A DNA stretch of 64,000 bases from Nonomuraea coxensis DSM 45129 (GTDB lineage: Bacteria; Actinomycetota; Actinomycetes; Streptosporangiales; Streptosporangiaceae), in NCBI RefSeq assembly GCF_019397265.1, contig NZ_CP068985.1, forward strand, positions 5,002,501 to 5,066,500, read 5' to 3'. Under the pieces are notes generated by a model that saw nothing but the letters and a program-made list of their open reading frames with translations, was not told where the DNA came from and did no database searches. A program made the position numbers and the translations under genes. Position 1 is the stretch's first letter. Every line of letters begins with the position of its first letter. Shown piece by piece: positions 49,419 through 60,800 of the stretch.

Positions 49419-50501
49419 GTGGACCTCGCGGAGGACGACGTCGACGACCTCGCCGCCGGGGCGACCCTGCTGGGCTCCGGCGGCGGGGGCGACACCGCGA
49501 TGGTGGCGGCCGTGCTGCGGCACGCGCTCGCCGCGAGTGGCCCCGTCCGGCTGGTCGACGCCGCCGGGCTCCCGCCCGGCGCGCTCGTCGTGCCGGTGGC
49601 GGCGACCGGCGGCATCACCGTCATGATCGAGCGGCTGCCGTCGGGCGAGGAGTTCGTGAACGCCGTCCGGTCGCTCGGCCGGCACGTCGGACGGCCGGTG
49701 ACGGCCGTGCACGGCTTCGAGTGCGGCGGCGCCAACGCGCTGTTCGCCGTGGCCGCGGCCGTGTGGACCGGGCTGCCGCTGGTCGACGCCGACGGGATGG
49801 GCCGCGCCTACCCGCGCGTCGACCAGGTGACGTTCAACGCGGGCGGCCTCAGCGCCACGCCGGCCGCGCTGGCGGACCCGTCGGGCAACGAGCTGATCAT
49901 CAGCGGCGCCCGGGACAACGCCGACGCCGAGCGCATGCTGCGCGCCGCGCTGCCCGCGCTGGGCGGCTGGGCCGCGACCGCGATCTACCCGATGCGGGCC
50001 GCCGACGCCGCGCGCTGCGGCATCGCCGGCTCGATCAGCGGAGCGGTCGCCCTGGGCCGGCGCCTGCGCGAGGCGCAGGGCGACCCGGGGGCCCGCGCCG
50101 GGATGCTCGCCGACCACGGGGCCGGGCTGCTGTTCACGGGCACGATCGTGGAAGTGCTCGGCCATCCCCGGCCGCGGACGGGAGGAGCGCTCACCGTCGA
50201 GCACCACGCCGACCCGCGCCGCACGCTCCGTGTCGAGTTCGCCGACGAGTATCTCCTCGCGATCGACGACGGCGAGATCACCGCGCAGGTGCCGGACATC
50301 ATCGCCCTGCTGGACGGCCGGTCGTGGCGGCCTGTCGCGGCCGAGCACGTCACCGCCGGCCGGCACGTGGACGTGGTGCGCTTCCCGGCGCCCGCCGCCT
50401 GGTCGCGCCCAGCCGCCCGGCGGCTCGTCACGCCGGACGCGTTCGGCCTCCGCGTGCCCGGCCCCGGCCACGACGCGCTCCTGGCTTATCCTCCAGCATG
50501 A
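49419..50501 (+). CDS. DUF917 protein (second copy)
   Basis: A 360-residue paralogue of the preceding gene with the same order of motifs: LLGSGGGGDTAMVA, TGGITVMIERLPSGEEF, FECGGANALFAVAAAVWTGL, PLVDADGMGRAYPRVDQ, and a C-terminal VTPDAFGLRVPGP. The DNA has diverged, so the duplication is old. The start is GTG 49419, 6 bp after the previous stop, without a clear ribosome site and probably translated by coupling. The pair may form a hetero-oligomer. Confidence 0.88.
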   Translation: MDLAEDDVDDLAAGATLLGSGGGGDTAMVAAVLRHALAASGPVRLVDAAGLPPGALVVPVAATGGITVMIERLPSGEEFVNAVRSLGRHVGRPVTAVHGFECGGANALFAVAAAVWTGLPLVDADGMGRAYPRVDQVTFNAGGLSATPAALADPSGNELIISGARDNADAERMLRAALPALGGWAATAIYPMRAADAARCGIAGSISGAVALGRRLREAQGDPGARAGMLADHGAGLLFTGTIVEVLGHPRPRTGGALTVEHHADPRRTLRVEFADEYLLAIDDGEITAQVPDIIALLDGRSWRPVAAEHVTAGRHVDVVRFPAPAAWSRPAARRLVTPDAFGLRVPGPGHDALLAYPPA

Positions 50502-52126
50502 GCGTGATCACCGTCCGCGACCTGCTGAACGATCCGGTCTTCGCCGGGCACACCGTCCTCGGCGGCGCGGCGGGGCTCGACCAGGTGGTGCGCGGGGCGG
50601 CTCTCGTCCACACCGGCGAGGACCTCGGCCGCGTCCCCGCGGGCGCCGTCGCGGTCCTCGACGTCGGCGGCCACGCCGGGGTCAGCAGCCAGCACCTCGT
50701 GGAGGTGTTCTGCCGGCGGCTCCAGGGACGGGGCGGCCGCATGCTCGTCGTCGTCGGGCGGCTCGGAGCCGTCAGCATGTCCGCCGTCCGGCTCGCCGAC
50801 CGGTTCGCGATGCCCGTCGTCGCCGTCGAGCCCGCCACGGTGCCCGGCTCCGCGCTGGCCGTCGCGGCGCGCGTCCTCGCGCTCGTCCACACCCCGGACC
50901 TGCTGTACGCGCGGGCGCTGGCCGCCGCCGCGCCCCGGCTGGCCACGGCGGACACGATCGGCAGGATCCTGTCCGTCGTCGGCGCCACGCTCAACGGCCG
51001 GGCGGCGCTGGTGGGCGCCGACGGCCGGATCGTCGCCGGCGGCCTCGGCAGGGCGCGGCCCGCCACGGTGGTACGCCACCCGAGCGTCGTGGCCGAGCGG
51101 CACGCCGGCCACGTGCTGGCCGCGTGCCCGGTCAGCGGCGCCGACCCTCAGGTGTGGCTGGCGTGCGAGGCGGAGCACGGCGGCCCGGCCTGGCAGGACG
51201 CGGCCCGCACGATCCTCATGGTGGCCGCGCCGGCGGTCGCGGCGTGGAGCGCGAGAGAGCTGCTGGCGGCCGAACGGGACCGGGCCAGGCTCGCCGGCCT
51301 GCTCGCCGAGCTGCTGCAGGTGGACCAGGCGTCCGGCCGGGTCCCCGGGCACGTCGTCGCGCGGGCCGCCCGCGCGGGCGTCAGCCTGGACGGCTGGCAC
51401 CTCGGCATCCACGTCACCTGGCCCGACACGCACCCCGGCGGGGCGGGCGCCTACGCGGAGACCACCGCGAGCCTGCGGGCGGCCCTCGCCCGTGAGGGCT
51501 TCGAGGTGCCGATCTTCGACCGGGCGGGCGGCTGGTCGTTGTGGACGACGAGCCACGCCCGGCCGCCGCGGAGCGACATCGAGCGGTCCATGGGCCGGCT
51601 GCGCGACGGGCTGGCCCGCCACAACGCGGCGGGCGCGGGCCACGCCCACCACCTGCCGCTGGTCGCGGGCGTGGGCCGGCCCGCCGCCGGGCCGGGGGCG
51701 ATCGCCGCCACACTGGCGCAGGCCCAGCAGGCGGCGGCGGCCGCCGCCAGGACCGGGCCGGGCGCGGTCGAGTGGATCGACGGCATGGGCCCGGAGCGGC
51801 TGCTCGCGGCGTGGTTCGCCGAGCCGGCGTTCCTGGAGTACGCGCGGCGGGTGCTCGCGCCGGTCCTCGCCGCCCCGGACGGCTCGACGCTGCTGGCGAC
51901 GCTGGAGGGGTACCTCACGTGCAGTTCGTCGCCGACGGACACGGCCCGCCGGATGAACGTGCACCGCAACACCGTCACGCAGCGCGTCGCCGCGGTGGAG
52001 CGGCTGCTCGGCGGCCCGCTGGCCACGATGGACCGGCTCATGCTGCACCTCGCCTGCCGCTCCGTGCTCGCCTCCCGTCCTGGGCCGCCGGGGAGGGCTG
52101 GAGGCGCGGGCGGCGGGCAGGGGTGA
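50498..52126 (+). CDS. PucR-family transcriptional regulator
   Basis: A 542-residue regulator. An N-terminal PucR domain (~5-125, TVRDLLNDPVFAGHTVLGGA, LVHTGEDLGRVPAG) and a central GAF/GGDEF-like region precede a C-terminal HTH (SSPTDTARRMNVHRNTVTQR, ~480-500). PucR controls purine catabolism in Bacillus, and relatives respond to ring compounds. It overlaps the DUF917 gene as ATGA. Being last in the permease-HyuA-DUF917 unit, it probably regulates that unit. Confidence 0.92.
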   Translation: MSVITVRDLLNDPVFAGHTVLGGAAGLDQVVRGAALVHTGEDLGRVPAGAVAVLDVGGHAGVSSQHLVEVFCRRLQGRGGRMLVVVGRLGAVSMSAVRLADRFAMPVVAVEPATVPGSALAVAARVLALVHTPDLLYARALAAAAPRLATADTIGRILSVVGATLNGRAALVGADGRIVAGGLGRARPATVVRHPSVVAERHAGHVLAACPVSGADPQVWLACEAEHGGPAWQDAARTILMVAAPAVAAWSARELLAAERDRARLAGLLAELLQVDQASGRVPGHVVARAARAGVSLDGWHLGIHVTWPDTHPGGAGAYAETTASLRAALAREGFEVPIFDRAGGWSLWTTSHARPPRSDIERSMGRLRDGLARHNAAGAGHAHHLPLVAGVGRPAAGPGAIAATLAQAQQAAAAAARTGPGAVEWIDGMGPERLLAAWFAEPAFLEYARRVLAPVLAAPDGSTLLATLEGYLTCSSSPTDTARRMNVHRNTVTQRVAAVERLLGGPLATMDRLMLHLACRSVLASRPGPPGRAGGAGGGQG

Positions 52127-52160
52127 GGGACGGGCGAGCGAACATCCGAGGTGGCGGCAC

Positions 52161-53236
52161 ATGGGCGAGGCGGCGGCGGAGTGCGAGCGGGTGGCGCGGG
52201 AGGCGCTCGGGCTGGAGGAGCTGCGTCCCGGCCGGCTCGCCGCCATGACGGCGCTGGCGGAGGGCCGCGACACGCTCGCGGTGATGCCGACCGGCAGCGG
52301 CAAGTCGGCGATCTACCAGGTGCCCGCGCTGTCGTACGGCCACGTTCGAGGCGCTGCGGGCGCGCGAGACGGAGTTCCTGTTCTGCGCGCCCGAGCCGAG
52401 GCCCTGGGCCGGCCGGTGATCGCGGCGCTCACCGCGACCGCCGCCCCGCCGGTGCGGGCGGAGATCGTCGAACGGCTGGGCATGCGCGACCCGGTGGAGC
52501 TCGTGCAGGGCTTCGACCGGCCGAACATCTCGCTGGAGGTCCGCAGGATGCTGGACGACCCGGCGCCGGAGATCGGCACGACCGGTTCATGGACGGCGGC
52601 CTGGAGGTGGTGGTCGCGACGAACGCGTTCGGGATGGGCATCGACAAGCCGGACGTGCGGTTCGTCTTCCACGCCGAGGTGGCCGCGGCGGTCGTGGCGG
52701 CCGGGCCGGGCGCCGGGCGCAAGGAGCTGCGCGAGCGTACGGGCCTGTCCCCGCGCCGCCTGACGGGCCTGCTCGACCTGCTGGAACGGGTGGGCGCGGT
52801 ACGGCTCGGCACCCGCCGCGCGGACCCCGTCCCCGGCGGGCCGGAGCCGGAGGAGGCGGCGGCGCTGGCCAGGGCGCTGGCCGAGCGGCGGCGCGAGGTG
52901 GAGCGCACCCGGCTGGAGATGATGCGCCGCTACACCGAGACCGAGGACTGCCGCCGCCGTTTCCTGCTCGGCTACTTCGGCGAGCACCTGCCCGAGCCGT
53001 GCGGCAACTGCGACACCTGCCGGGCGGGGACGGCGGCGCGGCCCGCCGGGCCGGGCGGCGGCCCGTTCCCGCTGCACGCGCGGGTGCAGCACCGTACGTG
53101 GGGTCCGGGTCAGGTGATCCAGCGCGGCGAGGACCGGCTGACGGTCCTGTTCGAGGAGGCGGGCTACCGCGAGCTCCAGCTCGACGCGGTGCTGGAGCAG
53201 GACCTGCTGACGCGGGCGGACGGCGACGCCTCCTGA
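52161..53236 (+). pseudogene. RecQ-like ATP-dependent helicase, broken by multiple deletions
   Basis: Pieces of a RecQ helicase lie in order but in two or three frames: N-terminus with Walker A (VMPTGSGKSAIYQVPALSYG), a frame-shifted FEALRARETEFLFCAPE, then GRPVIAALTATAAPPVRAEI, then after another shift near 52583 FMDGGLEVVVATNAFGMGID and KPDVRFVFHAEVA, and the C-terminal zinc region CRRRFLLGYFGEHLPEPCGN with a trailing GRGPGQV-type tail. The DEAH box, motif VI and the EIGRAGRDG segment are gone. At least four deletions (near 52341, 52392, 52583, 52690) explain this. Non-functional. Confidence 0.8.
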
Positions 53237-53246
53237 GCCGTGTCGG

Positions 53247-53261
53247 GCCGAAACTTTCGGC
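53247..53261. promoter_or_regulatory. GCCGAAACTTTCGGC palindrome before the NRPS cluster
   Basis: A 15-bp interrupted palindrome in the 107-bp AT-rich spacer ahead of the ligase gene; the 12-mer CCGAAACTTTCG is identical to the site at 19846-19857. It is followed by an AT-rich stretch and by TATTCT at 53306-53311, a possible -10. A weak intrinsic terminator is the alternative reading. Confidence 0.5.
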
Positions 53262-53343
53262 TCACTTGTTTAAATTTTCTCTGGTGCACAGCCGCCATGA
53301 TTGCTTATTCTTCTCCCACCAAACGCCCGCAGCGGCCGGTGAG

Positions 53344-54873
53344 GTGAGCAATGCCGTCGAAACATTTCGGTTACGTTCAGTGGTGACGGGCAGCGTCCCG
53401 CTGACGCTGCCCGGCCTGCTCGCGCTCCGCGCGCGGCAGGACGCCGGGCGGACCGCCATCGAGGTGGCGGGGGTGGGCGCGATCACGTTCGGCGAATGGG
53501 ACGAGCGGGCCGGCCGGATCGCGGGGGCGCTGGTCCGGCGGGGCGTCGCGCCGGGCGAACGGGTCGGGCTGCTGTTCGGCGAGCGGGACTGGATCGGCTA
53601 CGCCGTGGCCTGGGCCGGCGTCCTGCGCTCCGGCTGCGTGGCGGTGCCGCTGTCGGACCGGCTGGCGCCCGCCGAGGTGCGGCACGCCTTCACCGACTGC
53701 GCGGTCGCGGCCGTCGTGCACGCGCCCGGCCTGGAGCCGCCCGACGTGGGCGGCTGGCGGGCCACACCCGCCGACCTGGAGGACACCGGTCCCGGCGTCG
53801 CGGGTGAGGCGCGCAGGGTGCTCCCCGGGGAGCTGGCCCAGATCATCTACACCTCCGGCACGACCGGGCGGGCCAAGGGCGTCGGCGCGACCCACGCCAA
53901 CCTGGCCCACGGCGTGGACCCCGGCCCGCGCCGCCGCAAGCTCGCCCATTCGCGGCACTTCCTGCACGCCTTCCCGATCGGCAGCAACGCCGGGCAGACG
54001 ATGCTCGTCAACGCCCTCGACGCCCGCCCGGCCGCGCTCACCCTCCCCCGCTTCACGCCGGGCCGCTTCGCCCGGCTCATCGAGTCGTACCGGGCGGGGA
54101 CCGTGTTCGTGGTGCCCGCCATGGCGATCGAGCTGCTCAACGCCCGCGTGCACGAACGCCACGACCTGACCTGCGTCCGGCTGCTCGGCTCGACCGCCGC
54201 CGGGCTGCCGCCCGCCGTGGCCGCGGGCCTGGCCGAGGCGTTCCCGAAGGCGGCGATCGTCAACTACTACACCTCGACCGAGGCCGCCCCGGCGCAGACC
54301 GTGATGATCGTGGACCCGGCCCGGCCCGCCTCCGTGGGGCGGCCCGCGTCCGGGGGCGAGCTCAAGGTCGTCCGCCCCGACGGCTCGCCGGCCGCGCCGG
54401 GCGAGCAGGGCGAGATCTGGCTCCGCTCCCCCGCCGGACCGCGCGCCTACTACGGCGACCGCCGGCTGACCGGCGAGGTGTTCCGCGACGGCTGGGTGCG
54501 CATGGGAGACGTCGGCCACCTCGACCGCGACGGCTACCTCTACCTGGCGGACCGGGAGGACGACGTGATCAAGTCCGGCGCGTTCAAGGTGTCCACGCTC
54601 CAGGTGGAGGCCGCCCTGTACGAGCACCCGGCGGTCGCCGAGGCCGCCGTGGTCGGCCTGCCGCACCCGGTGCTCGGCCGGGTGCCCGCGGCCGCCGTCG
54701 TCGCCAGGGGCCCGCTCAGCGCCGCCGACCTGCGGGAGTTCCTGCTGGACCGGCTGGCCCTGCACGAGCTGCCCGGCCGGCTGTTGTTCGTCGGGGAGCT
54801 GCCGCGCAACCATCTCGGGAAGGTGGTCAAACCCCGCCTGCTCGACCTGCTCACCCAGGAAGAACGCCCGTGA
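53344..54873 (+). CDS. Acyl/aryl-AMP ligase starting the NRPS cluster
   Basis: A ~509-residue ANL-superfamily adenylate-forming enzyme. Motifs: P-loop IIYTSGTTGRAKGVGATHAN (~168), STEAAPAQT, and GYLYLADREDDVIKSGAFKV, ending with the catalytic Lys in PRNHLGKVVKPRL. No carrier domain is fused. It shares a GTGA overlap with the NRPS gene, so it probably activates a fatty or aryl acid loaded by the starter C domain, giving an acylated peptide. The start GTG 53344 is the most upstream suitable; GTG 53380/53383 are alternatives. Substrate unknown. Confidence 0.85.
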   Translation: MSNAVETFRLRSVVTGSVPLTLPGLLALRARQDAGRTAIEVAGVGAITFGEWDERAGRIAGALVRRGVAPGERVGLLFGERDWIGYAVAWAGVLRSGCVAVPLSDRLAPAEVRHAFTDCAVAAVVHAPGLEPPDVGGWRATPADLEDTGPGVAGEARRVLPGELAQIIYTSGTTGRAKGVGATHANLAHGVDPGPRRRKLAHSRHFLHAFPIGSNAGQTMLVNALDARPAALTLPRFTPGRFARLIESYRAGTVFVVPAMAIELLNARVHERHDLTCVRLLGSTAAGLPPAVAAGLAEAFPKAAIVNYYTSTEAAPAQTVMIVDPARPASVGRPASGGELKVVRPDGSPAAPGEQGEIWLRSPAGPRAYYGDRRLTGEVFRDGWVRMGDVGHLDRDGYLYLADREDDVIKSGAFKVSTLQVEAALYEHPAVAEAAVVGLPHPVLGRVPAAAVVARGPLSAADLREFLLDRLALHELPGRLLFVGELPRNHLGKVVKPRLLDLLTQEERP

Positions 54874-57800
54874 CGCGACACCTCCGGCACCGCGCCGCTC
54901 CCCCGCTCACGCCGTCGCCCGCCCAGGAGGGGATGTGGGTCGCCGCGCGCATGGGCGCGGGGACGGCCTACCACCTGCCGCTGGCCCTGTGGTTCGACGG
55001 CGACCTCGACGTGGACGCGCTGCTGTCGGCGTGCGCGGCCGTGGTGGCCCGGCATCCGGTGCTCGCCACCACCGTGACCGGGGACGGCGGCGGGGCGCGG
55101 CTGACCCCGGCCGAGGAGCCGCCGGTGACGCTCGCGCGCCCGTCCGGGCCCGGCGCCCTGGAGAAGCTGGTACGCGACGAGGTGGCCCGGCCCTTCGACC
55201 TGGACGGCGGGCCGGCGGCCCGGTTCACGCTGGCGCCGGCGGGGCCGGGGCGGCACCTGCTGCTGTTCGTCGCCCACCACCTGGTCTTCGACGGCATGTC
55301 CAAGGACATCCTGGTACGCGACCTCGCCCGCTTCTACGCGACCGGCGCGCGCGGCCCGGTCGCGCCGCTGCCGTTCGCCCCGGCCGCCGCCGCGGAACGC
55401 GCGCGGGCCGAGGCCGCGCTGCCGGCGGCGCGGGCGTTCTGGGCCGGGCGCCGGCCGGAGCCGGCCGAGCTGGTGCTGCCCGGCCAGCGGCGGACCGCCC
55501 ACCGCTACGGACCCGGCGTGCAGTCGGGCGGCGGCGTCGAGGCGGAGCTGGGCGAGAACGCGGCCGCGGTGGCGCGGGCGGCCGGCGCGACGACGTTCGA
55601 GGTGCTGCTCGCGGCTGTGCACGCGCTGCTGTCCCGTTACGCGAACCCGGCGGCGGCGGAGGGGACCGTCGTGGGGATCGACGTGACCACGCGCGACGCG
55701 GCCACCCGTGACCACGTCGGCCCGTTCGTCAACGAGCTGCCCGTCCTCGCGCGCCCGGCGGCCGGGCAGGCGTTCGCCGAGCTGGTCAGGGAGGTACGGG
55801 CCGAGCTGCGGGAGCTGTACCGGTTCCGGGAGGTGCCGCCCGCGCGGGCGCTCGGCCTGCCGCGCGGCGCCGCCCTGCCCGTGACCGTCAGCTACCGCAG
55901 GCGGGCGGACGGTCCTGAGCCGTACTGGCCGGGGCTGGACGTCACGGTGGACCGGATGATGTTCGGCGGCGGCGTGCGCAACCCGCTGCACCTTCAGTTC
56001 GTGGACGGCCGGGACGGGCTCGCCCTGTGCCTTCGCCACGACCCGGCGGCGCTGGACGCCGGCGCCGTGGAGCGCTTCGCCGGCGGGCTGCGCGCCCTGC
56101 TGCGGCACGCCGCCCGCGACCCCGGCGTCCGCCTCGCCGACCTGGACGTGCTGGGCCCGGCCGAACGGCACCGCCTGCTGACCGCGTGGAACGACACGGC
56201 GGCGGCCTACCCGCCGGAGGCGACGCTGCCCGCGCTCTTCGCCGCCCAGGTGGCCGCCCGGCCGGACGCGGTCGCCGTGACCGGCGAGGGCCGCTCGCTC
56301 ACCTACGCCGAGCTGGACGCCGCCTCCGACCGGCTGGCGGGCCGGCTGCGCGCGGCGGGTGTGGGGCGCGGCGACCTGGTGGCCGTGCATCTGCGCCGCT
56401 CGACCCGGCTGCCGGTCTGCCTGCTGGCGGTGCTCAAGGCGGGGGCCGCGTACCTGCCGCTCGATCCGGACCATCCGGCCGGACGGCTCGCCATGATCAC
56501 CGAGGACGCGCGGCCCCGGCTGGTGCTGTCCGAGGACGTGCTGCCCCAGGGGCTGACCGTTCCTGTGGTGCCGGTGGACGGCGGTGAGGCCGCGCCCGAG
56601 CCTCCTCCTGGCGAGGGGCCGCGGCCCGGCGACCTCGCGTACGTCATCTACACCTCCGGCTCCACCGGGCGGCCGAAGGGCGTCGAGGTGGAGCACCGCA
56701 ACCTGGCGAACCTGCTGCTGGCCATGCGCGACCGCCTCGACGCCGGCCCGGCGGACGTGTGGCTGGCGCTGACCTCGCCCGCGTTCGACATCTCCGCCCT
56801 GGAGCTCTACCTCCCGCTGGCCTTCGGGGGCCGGGTGGTCGTGGCTCCGCCCGGGGCGGTGCGCGCGCCCGCCGCGCTCGCCGCGCTCGCCGTCGCGGAA
56901 GGGGTGACGCACGTCCAGGCCACGCCGTCGGTGTGGCGGCTGCTGCTGCCCGGCGGCATCGGCGGGGTGACCGCGCTGGCCGGGGGCGAGGCGCTGCCGC
57001 CCGCGCTCGCGGCCGAGCTGCGCGGGCGGTGCCCGCGGGTCGTCAACGTGTACGGGCCCACCGAGACGACGATCTGGAGCACGTACGCGGAGGTGGGCGC
57101 TGACGAGGAGGTCACCATCGGCCGGCCGCTCGCCAACACCCGGATCCACCTGCTCGACGAGCGGCTGCGCCCGGTCCCGCAGGGGGTGGCGGGCGAGCTG
57201 TGCGTCGGGGGCGCGGGCGTGGCGCGCGGCTACCGGGGCGCTCCCGGGCTGACGGCCGGGCGGTTCGTCGCGGACCCGTTCGGGCCGCCGGGGTCGCGGC
57301 TGTACCGCACCGGCGACCTGGCCCGCCACCGGCCGGACGGCGCGCTCGAGTTCCTGGGCCGCGAGGACGGCCAGCTCAAGCTGCTCGGGCACCGCGTGGA
57401 GCCGGCCGAGATCGAGGCCCGGCTGACGGAGCACCCCGGCGTGGCCGGTGCCGCCGTCGCGCTGCGGGGCGGGCGTCTCGTCGCCTGGGTCGTCCCGGCC
57501 CCGGGGGCGGAGCCGGATCCGGCCGAGCTGAGCGCGCATCTGGCGGGTACGCTGCCCGCGCCGATGGTGCCGGCCGCGTACGTCACCGTGGACGCCCTGC
57601 CGCTGAACCCCGTCGGCAAGCTCGACCGCGCCGCCCTCCCCGACGCCCCGCGCGCGCCCCGGCCGGCTCCCGTGCCCGCCCCCGTGCCCGCCGCCGGACT
57701 GGCCGAGGAGGTGCGCGGGATCTGGCGGGAGGTGCTGGAGCTGGACGAGGAGGACGAGATCGGCCCGGACGAGGACCTGTTCGACCTCGGCGGCCACTCC

Positions 57801-60800
57801 CTCACCATCGCCCAGATCACCGCGCGGATCAGGGAGCGTCTCGGCGTCGAGGTCACCCTGGACGCCTTCTTCGACGATCCGACCGTCGAGGGCGTGGCCG
57901 CGGAGATCGCCCGGCTGCGCGACGCGCCGCGCGAGGAGCCCGGCGAGGGCCCGCGGCCCCGGCCGGCCGGGACGGCGCCGCCGCTGTCGTTCGCGCAGGA
58001 GCGCCTGTGGTTCCTGCAGCGGCTCGACCCGGACGACGCCTCCTACAACATGTACCTGGTGCTGCGCCTGGACGGGCCGCTCGACGTCGCCGCCCTGCTG
58101 GGGGCGCTCGAGGCGGTGGTGGCGCGGCACGAGAGCCTGCGCACGTCGTTCGGGGACGTGGACGGCGAGCCGGTCGCGGTCGTCCGTCCGCCGGGGCCGG
58201 TGGTGGTCGAGCGGCTGGACGCCGGCTCCGTGCCTGACCCGGAGGAGGAGGCCAGGCGGCTGGTGGCCGAGCGGGTCAACAGGCCGTTCGACCTGGCCGA
58301 GGCGCCGCCGCTGCGGATCAGCCTGCTCGGCCTCGGTCCCGGCACGCACGTGCTGTGCTTCGTGCTGCACCACGTGATCGCCGACGGGGCCTCGCTCGGC
58401 GTCCTGTTCGACGACCTGTTCGCCCTCTACCTGGCGCGGGTGGCGGGGCGGGAGGCGGCGCTGCCGCCGCTGCCGGTCCAGTACGGCGACGTCGCCCTGT
58501 GGCAGCGCGAGCGGGACACGGGCGCCGAGGCCGAGGAGTCGCTGGCGTACTGGCGGCGGCGCCTGGCGGACCCGCCCGCGCTGGAGCTGCCCCCCGACCT
58601 GCCGGGCGGGGGCCGCGCCGAGGGGGCGTTCCACGCCTTCCGCGTCCCCGAGCGGGTCGTGACCCGGCTGGAGCGGCTGGCGCAGGAGCAGGGCGCGTCG
58701 CTGTTCATGGTGCTGGCGGCGGCGTACCAGGTGCTGCTGGCCCGGCACACCGGGCAGCGGGACGTGCTGGTCGGCACGCCGTGGGCGGCCCGCGACCGGG
58801 TCGAGCTGGAGCCGGTGATCGGCTACCTGACGGACACGCTGGTGCTGCGCGGCGACCTGGGCGGCGACCCCGCCTTCCGCGACCTGCTCGCCGCCACCCG
58901 GCGGTCGGTGCTGGAGGCGCACGCGCACCGTACGGTGCCGTTCGAGCGGCTGATCGGCGAGCTGGGCGTGCCGCGCGACCTGCGCCGCAACCCGCTGCTG
59001 TCCACCATGGTCATCCTGCACAGCCAGGCCGGCGACGGCACCCCGCCCGAGCGGATGGGCGAGCTGCGGGTGCGGCTGTTCGAGGCGGACTACCGGCAGG
59101 CCAAGTTCGACCTGGCGCTGGAGACCTGGCGTGACGAGCACGGGCTGCGGGCGGTGCTCGGCTACGACGCCGCCCGGTACGCGGCGGCCACCGCCGAGGG
59201 GCTGGCGGCGCGGTTCGCGGTGCTGCTGGAGGGCGTGGCGGCCGACCCGGACCGGCCGCTCTCGCGGCTGCCGATGCTCACCGAGGCCGACGAGGCCGCC
59301 CTGACCTGGGGCGAGGCCACGCCCACGGCCGCCACGGGGCCGGGACCGGAGATGGAGCCGGAGCCGGTGCCGGTGTTGTTCGCGCGGGCCGTCGCCGCCG
59401 ATCCGGCGGCCACGGCGCTGGTGTGCGGCGCGGAGCGGATCGGCTACGGCGAGCTGGACCGGCGGGTGGCGGTGCTGGCGGCGGCGCTCAGGCGGCGCGG
59501 CGTCGCCGAGGGCTCGGTCGTGGGCGTGTGCCTGGGCCGGTCGGTGGAGGCGATCGTGGCGCTGCTCGCGGTGTGGCGGGCGGGGGGCGCGTACCTGCCG
59601 CTGGACCCGGAGCACCCGGACGAGCGGCTGGCGTTCCTCATCGCCGACAGCGGCGCCCGGCTGGTGGTGACGGACGCGGAGCCGGCCCTGCGGCTGCCGC
59701 CGGGCACGCCCGTGCTGGTGCCGTCGGACCGGTCGGGCAGCGGCGACGACCGGTGGCTCGGCGGATGGGCGGCGCCCGGCCCCGAGGACCCCGCGTACGT
59801 GATCTACACCTCCGGCTCCACCGGCCGGCCGAAGGGGGTGCTGGTCGGGCACGGGGCGCTGGCGGCGCGGGTGGCGTGGATGCGGTCGGCCTACGGGCTG
59901 GGCCCCGGCGACCGGGTGGCGCAGTTCGCCTCGCTCGGCTTCGACGCGCACGCCGAGGAGCTGTACCCGGCGCTGGCGGCCGGCGCGTCGGTGCTGCTGC
60001 TGCCCGGCGGCGCGGCCACCCTGCCGGACGTCCTGCGCACGCCCGCCGGCCGGGAGGTCACCGTGCTGGACCTGCCCACCGCGTACTGGCACCGGCTGAC
60101 CGAGTCGCCCGGCGACGTGCGCTGGCCGGAGCGGCTGCGGCTGGTGATCCTCGGCGGCGAGCAGGCGCACGCGGCGGCGGTCGCGCGGTGGCGGGACCGG
60201 TTCGGTGACCGGGTGCGGCTGGTCAACACCTACGGGCCGACCGAGGCCACGATCATCGCCACGGCGGCGACGCTCGGCGCGTCCGACGCGGTGCGCCGCC
60301 CGCCGATCGGGCGGCCGGTCGCGGGCACGACGGCGTACGTCCTCGGCCCCCGCGGGGAGGCGGTGCCGCCCGGGTTCCCCGGCGAGCTGTGCCTGGGCGG
60401 GGCGGGGCTGGCGCACGGCTACCTGAACCGGCCCGCGCTGACCGCCGAGCGGTTCGTGCCGGACCCGTACGGGCCGCCGGGCGCGCGGCTGTACCGGACA
60501 GGGGACCGGGTGCGGTGGCGTCCCGACGGGACGCTGGAGTTCCTGGGCCGGCTGGACGGCCAGCTCAAGGTGCGCGGATTCCGGGTGGAGCCGGGCGAGG
60601 TGGAGGCGGCGCTGCTGGCCTGCCCAGGGGTGCGGCAGGCGGTGGTCACGGCGTACGGGGAGCGCCTCGTGGCCTACGTCGCCGGGGAGGCCGCGACGGA
60701 GGAGCTGCGCCGCGCCCTGGCCGCGGCGCTGCCGGCGCATCTGGTGCCGTCGGCGTGGGTGCGGCTGGACGCGCTGCCGCTGACGACGGCCGGCAAGGTG

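Noticed and set aside
51714..51760. Ala/Gln-rich stretch in PucR as a tandem repeat
   Set aside because: Low-complexity GCG/GCC codons in an Ala-rich helix, without a regular unit.
53247..53261. Intrinsic terminator of the RecQ relic
   Set aside because: The palindrome has a one-base centre so only a short stem could form; the shared 12-mer with the importer promoter makes an operator more likely.
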